Positions 9,351 to 22,400 of a stretch of 64,000 nt of DNA are shown here, piece after piece. The notes under the pieces are model-generated. The model was not told where the DNA came from, ran no database searches, and worked only from the letters and a program-made list of their open reading frames with translations. Numbering within the stretch: the stretch's first letter is position 1; every line of letters starts with the position of its first letter. Source of the stretch: Amorphophallus konjac (lineage: Eukaryota > Streptophyta > Magnoliopsida > Alismatales > Araceae); contig JAHNEJ010003105.1 of assembly GCA_022559845.1 (NCBI GenBank), forward strand, positions 62,001 through 126,000. Reading direction: 5' to 3'. The position numbers and the translations under genes were made by a program.

Positions 9351-12300
9351 GTAATGTTTCTCTATATGCTACTGGCTAAATTATCTTTGGAAATAAGAAA
9401 CTTTGACAAGGTGAACTCCACACATCTGTTGAACTTCTTTTATATTTATGTATTTACCTTTTGATTCTGTTATTAGTAACAGAAATCTAGAACCATTGTG
9501 TCCATCCTTTTAGTGAGGAAAGTAGTGTTACCAAAATAAAAGAAACACTAGACTTTAGCATTTTCTTTAAAGTTTTTTTTGACTTTTACATAAATTGACT
9601 TGTTTGTTTTATGTTATAGGAGACGTGGCATCATTAGGGGTTGATTGTGGCTTAATATTTTGATCAGATGTAGATAGACTGCAGTGGCTGTTTTTTTTAA
9701 TCATGGAGTTAGAAAAGAAGAAAACTGAAAATTGATCTTTAATCCTTGAAGTAAAGGAGATTCCTTTGTCAGATGTCATTATGGCCTTATGGGATATAAG
9801 CACCTAGAAAGTTGGCAAACCAACTAAGGGTAGAAGAATGCAAAGTACAAAACGGTGTACACATACATAGATATGTGCAAATAATTATGCATATACATAT
9901 AGACATAGATACATATACACAAGTCTACACACACAACAGCGTCCCAGGCATAGTTTAAAAGGTCTTGAGGCGGTTGTGAGGCGCTTTTTTTAAGCCTAAT
10001 AAGCCGTAAGCCTTGAGGTACTATGAGGCGTAAGCCTTAGTAGTCTAGGAAAATAATCTTGAAGTCATCAAAAGAGTTAAAAATAATACTGATTTTCATG
10101 TGTTAATGCTGTCTCAACTTAATGATAGATCGATGGTATCTCAACAGTATTGAATCATCTTTTAAGGACAATAAAATAAGTATAAGTCTTGGGTCCACTT
10201 GGCAACATCTCACTACATCACCTCAATTGATGCATATGCCTCAAGTAAATTTCTGGAGGCAATGAATGCCTGGAGGCTATGTTATCAAAGGCGCTTGAGG
10301 TGCTCGCCTAGGTTGATGAGGCAAGGCAAGGTGCCCATAACTCGCCTCACTTGGGCCCATCTTGCCTAGGCGGGCTGGCTGTGGCTGCAGGGTCTATGTG
10401 AATTTGATAGGTTCGTAATTTATTTTTCACATATAAATGGATGAATTTACTAATCTGATTGATTTCATATGTGTTGTTGACATATTTAATGATATATATT
10501 ATATGTCTGTTTTATTTAATATATTAAAAAATGTTGCCTCAAATGCCTAGGCCATTGCCTAGGCGTTTTGAGGCTAAGGCGACCCCTTGATTGCCTCGGG
10601 CGCCTCTCACCTCTGACTGCATAGCCTTGAAGCATACCACCGCAATTAACAAAAGGTGTAAGCCTCAAGTAAAGGGCCCGAGGCACATGCCTCAAGACAT
10701 TTGTCTAGTGCCTCGCCTTGAGGCTCAAGCCTTAGTGTCTTGAGGCACCGCCTTTTTACCCTCCGGTGCTGGGTGCCATGGACCTTGGGTGCGTGCAGTT
10801 GGGAGGGATCTACTTAAAAAAATAGAAAGTCAGATGACTATGATCCAGGGTACACTGTTGCCTGTGCCTGCACAATCCTCATTTGATGTATGCTAGCAGA
10901 TTGTAACAGTTCTCCATATAGCTGTTCACATTCATATGCATGTGTGTGTATATATCCATATATACACATGCATACATACATACATGCATATATAAAATTG
11001 ATAGTGGACGCTGGAGGAAAATTGGTTAAAATCTTTTGGTGCTTGGCACTGTCCAAATTTTATGCTGCCTATTGGCAATGGGATAAGGCTTGAGATGATG
11101 GCTTAAACTGATAGCATCATATGACACATTGGTGTCTTTACATCATAGTCGCCACTTTTCTTAACACGTTGCCTGTTTTAAAGTCACGGAAATGTCTATT
11201 GTATACCATGGGCGAAGTTTTGAGCGCCCCAAAGTAGTTGTGAAAAAGCTGGAAAACATGTCCACACAATGCATCTGCAGACACCAAGAATGGCTATGGT
11301 ACTCTGCCGCAACCTTTTTATTGATCCAGAGACCACAAGCCATCCACTTTTTGTGAGTTGCAATGATTGCGTATGATGCTTCTGTACATGTTTTGTTAAC
11401 TGTGATTATCATATTTGATATGCATTTGAAACGAGATCATTTCATTTGGTAGACCTTTGCCTTTCATATGTTTGGTAAAACATGGTATTTGTCGTCATCT
11501 CCATTTTTAGTGGAAGCATTTGCTGGCAGAAGTTGGTGGGTTTCCTAATGTTGTATGCCATCATGTGGTCGCATGACTCCCATCTTGAGGTTATGAGATG
11601 TGCAGCATGCTACATTTTGTTATTTAAATGCACTTGACACTTTGAATGTACTGCAGGTAAACTTATCAATTGTTGGGGGGACATGTTTCCTAGATGCTGT
11701 CATCAATGATACACAAATTGCAGAAATAGTTCAACCTCCAGAAAGTGCACATTGTTCATGGTTGATGCTTGCTGCCAGGGGGCTGGGAAATGCACTTGTC
11801 ACTGTTTATGATATAGGGCTTTCTCCTCCTGTTGGCACTTCAGCCTTTGTAAGCAATCCTTTTGACTCTTTACATTTCTACCACGGTATAGGTGCTAACT
11901 AGCCTACAACGTTTATCCCTTTTTGATTGCAACATGACATTAGTTTTCATTTCTTGGTAAGTACATAGTCATGGAAAAAGAACTGCATACTCTTTCTCAC
12001 TAAATGAAGGAAAAAAACTTGTTTTTACTTCCCTTTCAATGTCCCTTATTGCAAGCAGGACTTTCATTTGTCTGTGAAAAATACCTTTCATTTAAATAAC
12101 CTGTGAAAAAGTCATCATAAAAAGTGATTTGTCTTATATCCTTTGCAACAACTTCCATTAGTAGATTCTACAAGATCTCGAGTCCTGATTCTGGGTTGCT
12201 TGAATGAGGAAGAGATCTTGGCTTCTTTGTAAAGGGGACCTTTTACTCCCTTAATGCTTGCATACTTTCTCAATGTTTGTACAGATGATGCTTACTATCC

Positions 12301-13428
12301 ACTGTCCCCAAAATAGATCCTCTATGTAATCTTTTTGATCTTCAGTGAAACCAACATAACGATGAGATCTTTCTGCAATTTTGGACAATTAAAGGCTCTG
12401 GAAACTGAATACAAGCATACATATCATTTGCTTATTTTATTAAATGGTGTATGCATAACGAGATTTGGCCATGTTGAAGGATGAAGGGACTCACTAGATT
12501 GGCGAGTTACTAAGAAAGTCTTCAAATCACAGTACTAACACTAATTCAATGCAGGATCCTTAGGGTCAGATATGATCATGCTTATGACTTTTTCTATTTT
12601 AGGGTGAATTTGGTAATCGAGTAGGGTAGGGTCGTTCCCGCCCTTAACCGGGCCAATACGCCATTTGACCCCCCCAGGGTTCAATGGCTTGTTCGCCATT
12701 ATCCCCATTCAACCCCGAACAAAGGGTTAGCGTATCAAAGCCGAACAAGGTTGGTTAAGGTGAATATGCCACCCTAACCGACCTTGTTTGGTTATCAAAG
12801 TCGGCCTTAGTGAATAGTCTGTATAATGCCATTTTTAAAACTCAAAAGTAGAGAAAGTACTTAGAGAAGAAAGATTCCGAGCGATTGCCTTAAAACTAAG
12901 ATGAAAATGACAAGACGTGAGAGCTCCTTATCATGCTGAACAAGAATGATATGTGACACCTTAGTTGCCAAGACTCATGAAAAGACTACGTGCATACATG
13001 GACACCCTTTTATTTGATCAAGGGAACTTGGAATTAAAACTCATTTCCCCTTACCTTAGTCCTTGGCCTCTTAGAAGATTTTTTATTCCTTTTCTTTTAT
13101 GTTTATGTCTGCATTGACATGCTTAATTTGAACAATTTTCATGGATGAATATTACGACCTTTCTTCCCATCTTTGTTTTGTTTTCCATTTTCTTTAACTG
13201 CATGTAGTTATCAATTTTGGGTTTTTTTTACAAATATACCCCTATAAACTTGCATATTTGCAAGCGACCCTCACGTAGACCTATTGCCCTAGATACGCCT
13301 AATTTACCCTAAACGTTTGCGGTTATACACGTGGTTCCCAAGCCGTCAACGACCGCCAAATATTATGAGAATATGCTATGAAAATTGTTAGGGCATGTGA
13401 AATACTGAAAAAGCCCTTGTTGGTCATG

Positions 13429-13495
<67 letters not shown>

Positions 13496-16400
13496 CTGCT
13501 GGAGGGGCCACGGGTTGCCCGTCGCCACCAGTTGCCGATGGCCACCAGGGTGACCTGTAAGGGTGTTGAGAGAGAGAGCGAGAGAAGCTACTGGAGGGGC
13601 TGTGGGTCGTCTGCCGTGACCACCTGTCGACGGCCACCAGGGGGACCTATGGGGGTGGAGAAATTGCTGGGGGGGGGTTCCCTCTCTGATGCTGGCGAGA
13701 TAGAGAGAGTGAGAGGGCAGCATCTGGACCTTGTCGATGTTGGCCCTGATTTCGATAACTCGACCAGTGGTGGTGGGGGAAGGCCATGGGTTTGCTGACA
13801 CTGCCGATCTGCGGGGGGTGGGGCTACGACCTGTACCTCTTGGTGCCATTGCTGGTGTGGCTGTGGAGGCAGCACCTGGAGAGTCGATGGAGTTGGAAGA
13901 TGGAAGAGGACTACGGGCGGCGGCACCATCGCCGGCTGTGGGTACTACTGTACACACAGAGAGAGAGAGAGATGATGATAACCTATGGGTAGGTTAGTCA
14001 TTGTATCACTAAACCCGCACTTCACCCCAATTAGACAAATGGGAGTTACAGCAGGCGTGTAACCGTAAGCATTCAGGGTATAGTAGGGGTATCTGTGGCA
14101 ATAGTTCTAAACGAGTGATTTATTTGCAAATATGCAAATTTACAGGGGTATGTTTGTAAAATGCTCATCATTTTTTTTGTGCAAATAGAAGGAAAACTTT
14201 CACTGCCTTAAGAGCTTATGGTTGTCTGTATTGCTATAGGTTAAAGTGGCTGATGTTGACTGGATTAAGCTCATTTCAGAGGATGAGATCGGTCTTATGG
14301 TAACATCACATTGTTTTAAAATTTTGGTTGATTTAAATTCAGTGGCAAGATTCATTTGATGTGCTTATTTTTTGTTTTTAGGAGGGCACAACAAAATCTT
14401 TTGAGTTACTGGCAGGGACAAATGATGGAAGCACCTTTGACTCTTCCATGGTATATTTTGAAATAATTTGAATCCCATCCAAGGATGTCTACAATTGTGA
14501 CTGTGAATTGAAATGCTTATGCATTTATGTGGGGTTCCTCCTCAACCTTCTCCTTCTCTGCTCTATCCTGCTTTGAACAAGAATAGAATCTATTATTCTA
14601 TGGTGATAACATCTTGGAGAAGAACAAAGCAGAAATAAAGCACTCTCATTGTATGTGGCAAACCTCAAATATGTGACTAACCTATGACAATGTGGACTTC
14701 TGTCCCTATCTACATATTGATACATTCATATAATGCATCTTTCGGAACTTCTCCCGTGAAAGACATGGTGTGATTGTGTGAATGAAAAACTGTGGTCTGT
14801 TGACAGATTTGAAATTTAGAGACGTGCACGACTGTTAAGGGATTTGCTAGTTATGCTATGGGTAAGACAGGAAAATAAGATGAAGGCAAAGGTGTTATCC
14901 ATCTCAATTAACTTGATTCTCATGGAAGATTGTTTTGTGAGAAATGTGACAGAACTTGACATTGTAGCACAGAGAAGAACTTCGTAATTGTAAATGTGCA
15001 TCTACAATGTAGTATTTTGGGGACAGATTTATTGCCACCATCCTATTTTGCGCTGTAAGAAAAATAAGGGCATTTCTGTAAATTTATAGGGATATATTTG
15101 TAATATTGTTAGTTTCTTATAATTTTTTTTTATTTCTGGTCACTCTCATGTAGAAGGGCAGAGTTGTAATTGTATACAAAAGATTCTTTGATATATAAAG
15201 GGGTGAATGGCCCAAGTAGAAGGCAGTTCGGCCTCTCCTCCCTCTTCTTCCTTCATTGGCCTCTTTTGCCTTGGACCTAACATGGTATTAGCAAGATTTG
15301 CCGACCTGGTGCGTCTCGCACCAACTCGCACGACCCGACCCGACCCAGGCCGGGACCGGGTCGGCACCGGGTCGGCCTATTATTTTAATATTATATTATA
15401 TTATATTTTATATATAACGTGTGTTTTTCTATTTTATTATATTATATATATATATATATATATAAAGTGGTGTTTTAGAACGGGACGGACCGAGACGGGA
15501 GCGACCCGACCCAAGCCGAGACCGGGTCGACCGGGCCGGCAAGCCCTGGGTATTAGAACGAGCGGCCATGGGACCACGGAATCTAACTTTTCTTGGGCCG
15601 CATCTCTCCTAGGGGACATTCTTTTTAGGGCAAGGATACTCTCCTCCTTTCTCTTCCCTTTTGTTGGAATTTGGGCATAGTCTCTGGGCAATAGTCCCGT
15701 ATTGGTTAAATGAGTTGTGGTTCATGTGCTTATGACCCTGGGCCTTTATATCTCAACACCGCGATTTTGTGGATTCAACATGGTATCAGAGCAGGCCAAA
15801 TGACCCAACTCCTCTTGCCACCTCCACCCAATTAATGTCTACGGCCCATCTTGGCCATGAGGGGGAGTGTTGGAATTTGGGCATAGTCCATGGGCAATAG
15901 TCCCGTATTGGTTAAATGAGTTGTGGTTCATGTGCTTATGACCCTGGGACTATTGCCCAGGGACTATGCCCAAATTCCAACACTCCCCCTCACGGTCAAT
16001 ACGGGACTATTGCCCAGGGACTATATCCAAATTCCAACACTCCCCCTCACGGTCAAGATGGGCCGTGGACATTAATTGGGTGGAGGTGGCAAGAGGAGTT
16101 TGGTCATTTGGCCTGCTCTAATAATGTTGAATCCACAAAATCGCGGTTTTGTGGATTTCAACATGGTATCAGAGCATGGTCTTGGCCCAACTCCATTTAT
16201 TTCTTATCTTGTCACCTCCACCCATTTAATGTCCACGGCCCATCCGTGAGGGGGAGTGTTAGAATTTGGGCATAGTTCCCCTGGGCAATAGTCCCGTATT
16301 GATTAAATGGGTTGTGGTTCATGTGCTTATGACTCTGGGCCTGTGTATCTCAAAGAACCAAAACCCTAGATAGGGCGGCCGATGCAGGGATCTGGTCGCA

Positions 16401-19400
16401 ACTCTCTTTTGTTTGCGGATCCATCTCCGAATTTCTCAACAGGTCGCGGACCTCTCCCTACTCACTTTGTCTTTCATGATCTAATAAGTAAGCAAACAAT
16501 TGGGATTGGCCATGAAGTGGATGGACTTTACTTCTTTGTGCCGGGGAACACAATTGCTTTTCAATCCTCTACACCGTCACATATGGACAAACAAGCTTAG
16601 GAGGTTACTTTGTGGCACTTTAGATTAGGGCATTTGCCTCAGTTCTTTGAGAGTCTTGTTTCCTTCTCTATTTACATCACTTGATATGTCCTTTCTTACA
16701 TGCCAAACTTGTTAATTGACAAAGCATTGTAGAACCATCTTTTCTCCTTCTATGAATAAAAGTACTACACCTTTTGAGCTAGTTCATTATGATGTTTGGG
16801 GACCTTTCCCTGTTTCTTCCCTGGATGGGTACAAATACTTTATTACATTCATTAATAACTACTTTCGTTGCTCTTGGTTGTATTTGTTGCGATCCTGGGA
16901 TGAAGTACCTCGTGTTGTTCAAGTGTTTTGTAACATGATTAACACTCAGTTCAACATGAAAATGCCAACATCTTTCTTGAAGGGGGGGGGGGTCCTTCAT
17001 GAGTCCTCTTTTGCATGTTCTCTTCAATAGAATGGAGTTGTTGGATGGAAAAATTGGCATCTTGAAACTGCCAGGGTTCTTTTTTTTTTCAGCGTCATCT
17101 GCCCAAATCCTTCTGGGCAGAGGCAGTTCTTACTGCCAGCTACATTATCAACAGGATGTCATCCAAGTGTTTATGTGATCATTGCCCTTTTGCTCTTATC
17201 TATCCGGACAGGTTCTTATTTCCTCTGTTACCTTGCGTGTTTGGCTGCCTTTGTTTCATTCATACTTTGGGTCCAAATAGCACCAAACTTGATCCATGGG
17301 CTACTCGTGGTGTTTCCTTGGTTACTCTTCTACTTAGGAGGGGTATAGGTGCTATGATCCTATTTCATGTCATTTCTTTATTCGGAAGGATGCTACTTTC
17401 TTTGAGTCTGAGTCCTACTACTCTCCCCAGACTCAGCCTCAGGGGAAGAATCTTAGCATCCTTCCATCTACTATTTCTTCTTCTTTTGTTATTCCCTTGC
17501 TGGCTGTATCTCATCTCTTTAGCTTTGTCACAGATGGATCTCCAGGTGGTCATGTTCTGGTGACTAGTGCAGAGGGTGTTGAGAAGTAGAAACAAATTAT
17601 TACTTACAAGCAGAAGTTCAGAGAGAAGTCCTCTGCTAATCTGCCAATTCCAGTGAGTGCCAACCTTTCAAATTCCTTTGCTCTGGATGTCTTGAATCTT
17701 CCAATTGCTGTCAGAAAGGGTGCTCGGGATCGCACAAAACATCCCATTACCAAATTTGTTACCTATTCCCATATTTCTCTCAGATACTATTCTTTTCTTT
17801 CTTCACTGTCCTCTATCCATGTTCCTACTACCTTTCTTGAAGCTGTATAAGATCCAAAATGACAACGTGCAATGGATGAGGAGTTGAGTGCTTTGAACAA
17901 GAATGACACTTGGGTCCTTGCGCTGATCTTCCAGAGGGCAGAAATATAGTTGGATCCAAATGGATCTATACATTTAGATGCAATGCAGAGGGTGAGGTAC
18001 AAAGGTATAAAGCCAGACTTGTTTTAAAATGATTTACTCAGACATATGGGATTGATTATCAAGAGACATTTGCTCCTATAGCGAAGCTGAAGTCTGTCAG
18101 GGTGATTCTTTGATTGGTTGTCCAATATTCTTGGGCTTTGTACCAACTGGATGTTAAAAGTGCCTTCTTGAATGGTGACTTACAAGAGGAAGTGCACATG
18201 CTGTCACCTCTTGGAATTGATACAAAAGGGAAGGCGTGTCGTCTGAAGAAAGCATTTTATCGGTTGAAACAATCCCCTAGGGCCTAGGTTGATAGGATGT
18301 GCCTTGCCATGGTCAAATTTGGCTTCAAACACTCAAATGCTGATCATACTATGTTTGTCACATGGACATGGGGACATGTAACTGTGCTACTTGTTTATGT
18401 GGATGACATGATTGTTATAGGAGATGATGAGGTAGGAATTAGGCAATTAAAGGAAGACTTGGCTACTGAATTTGAAATCAAAGACTTGGACGAGTTAAGA
18501 TATTTCTTGGGAATTGAAGTAGCCAGGTCAAGCAACGAGGTTTATGTCTGTCAGAGGAAGTATGCATCAGATTTTGCTGACCGAAACTAGAAAGTTAGGG
18601 TGTAAGCCTGTGACAGCACCAATTGAATTAAATCATGGCTTACTAGAGACGGGGGAGAAGAACTTTCACTAGAAGATAGGAGTTTGTACCAAAGACTGGT
18701 AGGAAAACTCTTATATTTGTCTTTGACTTGGCCAGACTTATGTTGTCAGTGTGATTTGTCAATTCATGCATGCTCCATGAACAGTACATATGAGGGCTGT
18801 AGAATGCATACTGAGGTATTTGAAGTCTTGTCCGGGAAAATGAATTCTTTTTTAGAAAGCTGAAAGACTGAGTCTTGAAGGATATGCAGATGCAGATTGA
18901 GCCGGGTTACGAGATGACAGGAGACCAACTTCTTGCTATTGTACCTTTCTAGGTGGCAATTTGGTTGCTTGGAGAAGTAAGAAGCAAACATGGTGTGCAA
19001 GGTCAAGTGCAAAGGTAGAATATAGAGCTATGACACATGGATTAGCGGAATTGATATGGCAAAAACTCTTTTTGTTGGATTTGGGAGTTCTAGTGGAACT
19101 GCCCGTGAAACTCTACTGTGACAATAAGGCAACAATAAACATTGTGAATAACCCTGTTCAGCACGAGAAAACAAAGTACATTGAAATTGACAAGCATTTC
19201 ATTAAAGAGAAACTGGACTCCGCAGAACTTTGTTTGCCTTGCATGAAGAGAACAAGTTGCAAATGTCTTCATAAAAGCTATGATTGAAGCTCAGTTTAGA
19301 TCTGTTCTTGACAAGTTGAGCATGAAGGATATCTATGCTCACTTTGAAGGGGAATGTAGGAAAAGTAGGGGTATTTTTGTAAATTATTAGGAATATATTG

Positions 19401-22400
19401 GTAATATTGTTAGTTTCTCGGGTTTTCTTATAATTTTTCCTTTATTTCTGGTCGCCTTCTTGTAGAAGGGCCGAGTTGTAGTTGTATACAAAAGATTCTT
19501 TGATATATAAAGTGGCGAATGGCCCAAGGAGAAGGCTGTGTGGCCTCTCCTCCCTCTTCTTTCTTCATTGGCCTCTCTTGTCTCTGACCTAACATGTGCC
19601 ATGGTGTATCATGATTATAATTCCAACTTCCAAGTAGTATTGGAGATTTTTCAAAGGTAGAATATAGAATTACAGCTCAAAGTGTGACTTTGGCATTTGA
19701 AGGTGTGTTGAGATGCTATTTGTGTGATGAAAGGAAGCATACATTCATATTTTGAGTCCTTCTAGACCTGGTCGTATTGGTACGTATGGGCTTAATGAAG
19801 TGAGTTGGCAAGAACAAGAATCAGCTAATAGTCTGCTTAAGGAATGGGAGGATGCTGGATGATAGCAGAGGGGTATGCGTCATGGTTGAACTTGCTATCA
19901 TTACTACCTAGTGTGCTTAGAGGGAGAAAAAACAAGTATACTTTCTAGGATACCTCAAAATCTAATAGAAACCTAGGCATTGTGTCGAGGGAATCCTCTA
20001 TAGATAAAGAGGAAGGCATTTAGAGCTTATCTGATGTGGGACTAAACCTCAACACTCCTCTGGCGTCGAACCTAAATGGTTACGATATAAATGGCACAAA
20101 TGAACAAGTGGGGCTATCGGAATGAGAAAGCTCAGCACTGATAACATGTTAAAGGCCCGAATTCTAACCTCAAACCAAGGTGTTGAGTTGAGGGAAACCT
20201 TGACAGATAAAGAGGGAAGGTGTCCACAAATTATCCGATTTGGGACTAAACCTCAACACCCCCTTGGTGTCGAATCCGAATGGTTTCGGTATAAATGGCG
20301 CAAATGAATGGTTGGGGTGATCGAATGAGAAAAGTCCAGCTTTGATATCTTGTTAAAGGTCCAAACTCTAACCTAAAACCTGTGTTGGGGGAATCCTTGA
20401 TAGATAAAGAGGGAAGGTGCCCACAGATTATCCGATGTGGGACTAAACCTCAACAATTAGGTTATCTAGAATCATCATTGACAGCACAAGAGGATAATGC
20501 TAAAAAAACCACATGCCATTCCCAATCTTACCTAACAGAAATCTCCCTAATGGACACTAATGGGCCTTTGGCCTTTATCTTCTAGTGCATGTTGGATTGG
20601 CCAACAACTCTGAGTCATGTGATCCCCTTGAGAATCTACCGCATGCACAAGGGCATTTGCTTATTCTGAAAGATCTGAGGTATCAACGATGCTGGAGATT
20701 GTATAGAAGGGCTGCTTGGGGTGCATGGAAACCTGTTTTATTTTGGGTTTTTTTGCATATATACCCTTATAAACTATTGTAATTATTTTTTTACTTCATC
20801 CATAACTAAGACAAAGGGATACGGACTTAGTGCAGAACCTTGATGTAAATCTATAGAAACTGGAAATTCACCAGTCTCTCCAGCAATAGTTCGAACACTA
20901 GTAATCAAGGATGGCAGTGTCGGTTTCGGACTCGGTTTCGGCCGGGTCCGAAACCGATACGACTCGGTATCGGTTTCGGTTTCGGCCGAAACCGGTTCAA
21001 AATAGTTAGAAAAGGCCAAAATTGGGGCCAGCAGGTTAGGTTTCGGCCGAAATCGGACTGTTTCGGTCCGAAACCATTAAAAAATTATTATTTTTTGGTA
21101 TCGGACCTGCTACAGTGCAAATGCCCGTTTCGGTGTCGGTATAGGCCGAAACCGATACGTTTCGGCCGAAACGTATCGGTTTCGGCCGATACTGCCAACC
21201 TGGCTAGTAATAGCACCGTTATACATATCCTTAATCAAATCAATATATCCTTGAGAGATTCCTTTCTTTCTTAATGTCCACCAAATCAATTCTCTCGGTA
21301 CTCGATCATACGCCTTCTCTAAATCAAGAAAAATCATATACAAATCTTTTCTCATCTCTCTATACTTCTCCATTAGCTGCCATAGTAAGAAAATAGCTTC
21401 TGTAGTAGATTTATTCGACATAAAACTGAACTGATTTTTCGATACAATAGTCATATATCGGAGGCGTTTTTCGATTACTCTTTCCCAAAGTTTCATAGTA
21501 TGACTCATAAGCTTAATTCCATGATGATTATTGCAGCTTTGAATATCTCCTTTGTTTTTATAGAAAGGAACTACAACACTTTTTTCCAAACTTCTGGTAT
21601 TCTACGTTCCTTTAAAATTTTATTAAAAAGCTTAGTTAGCCATTGAATACCGATGTCTCCTAGGTCTTTCCATATTTCAATAGGTATGCCATCTAGTTCT
21701 AAGGCTTTGCCCACTTTCATTTTTCTTAAAGCGTCCTCCGCTTCCGACATCTTAATACGCTTGAAATATTGATATTTATCAAATATTGTGGACTCTTGGG
21801 TGCCTTCTGAAGAAAAATCCTTGACGCAATCTCCATTAAGTGACTTCTGAAAATAACTATGCCACCTCTCTTTAATCTCCAGATCCTTAGTTAAAACTCT
21901 TTGATCTTCATCTTTAATGCAACGAACATGATCTAAATCTCTAGTTTTCCTTTCTCTTAATTTATCAAGTTTAAATATGTTCTTTTCACCCTCTCGGGTT
22001 CTTAATGTATTATATAAATCTTCAAATGCCTTTGATTTAGCTTCACTAACTATTTTCGTAGCCCCCTTTTTAACAATTTTATAAGCTTCTAGGGTTTGAT
22101 TATTTTTGTTAGTTTGCCAAACTTTAAAGCACTCATTTTTTACTCTAACTGTATTTTGGGTTTCCTCACTCCACCACCAAGTCTCTTTTTCTAAATTCTT
22201 TTTACCTTTAGATTCGCCTAAGAGTTGTTTTGCTACACTCGTTATACAATTTGTAACATTATTCCACATTACATTAGTTTCTTGTTCTAAATGTCAAATA
22301 TTTTCCTTTAATAGATGATTTTTAAATGTTTCTAAACTTTTACTTTTTAAATTCCATCATTTAATCTTAGAACAATTATTTATAATGATCTTTCTTTTGA

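Larger units (their letters stand above)
15054..19594 (+). mobile_element. Ty1/copia LTR retrotransposon, degenerate, gag lost
   Basis: The element is bounded by LTRs 15054-15282 and 19355-19594 and flanked by TGCGC (15049-15053) and TGTGC (19595-19599), an imperfect 5-bp duplication. Domain order on the + strand is pre-integrase, integrase, reverse transcriptase and RNase H, the copia order. Stop codons and frameshifts interrupt all domains. Gag is missing; its place is taken by the TRIM cluster at 15662-16352. A hAT-type MITE disrupts the primer-binding site. It sits in sense orientation within a GP210 intron. Confidence 0.92.

Noticed and set aside
13323..13957. Long reading frames with runs of Ser-Leu or Arg-Glu
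   Set aside because: They are translations of the (GA)n microsatellite and GC-rich filler inside a Mutator-like element.
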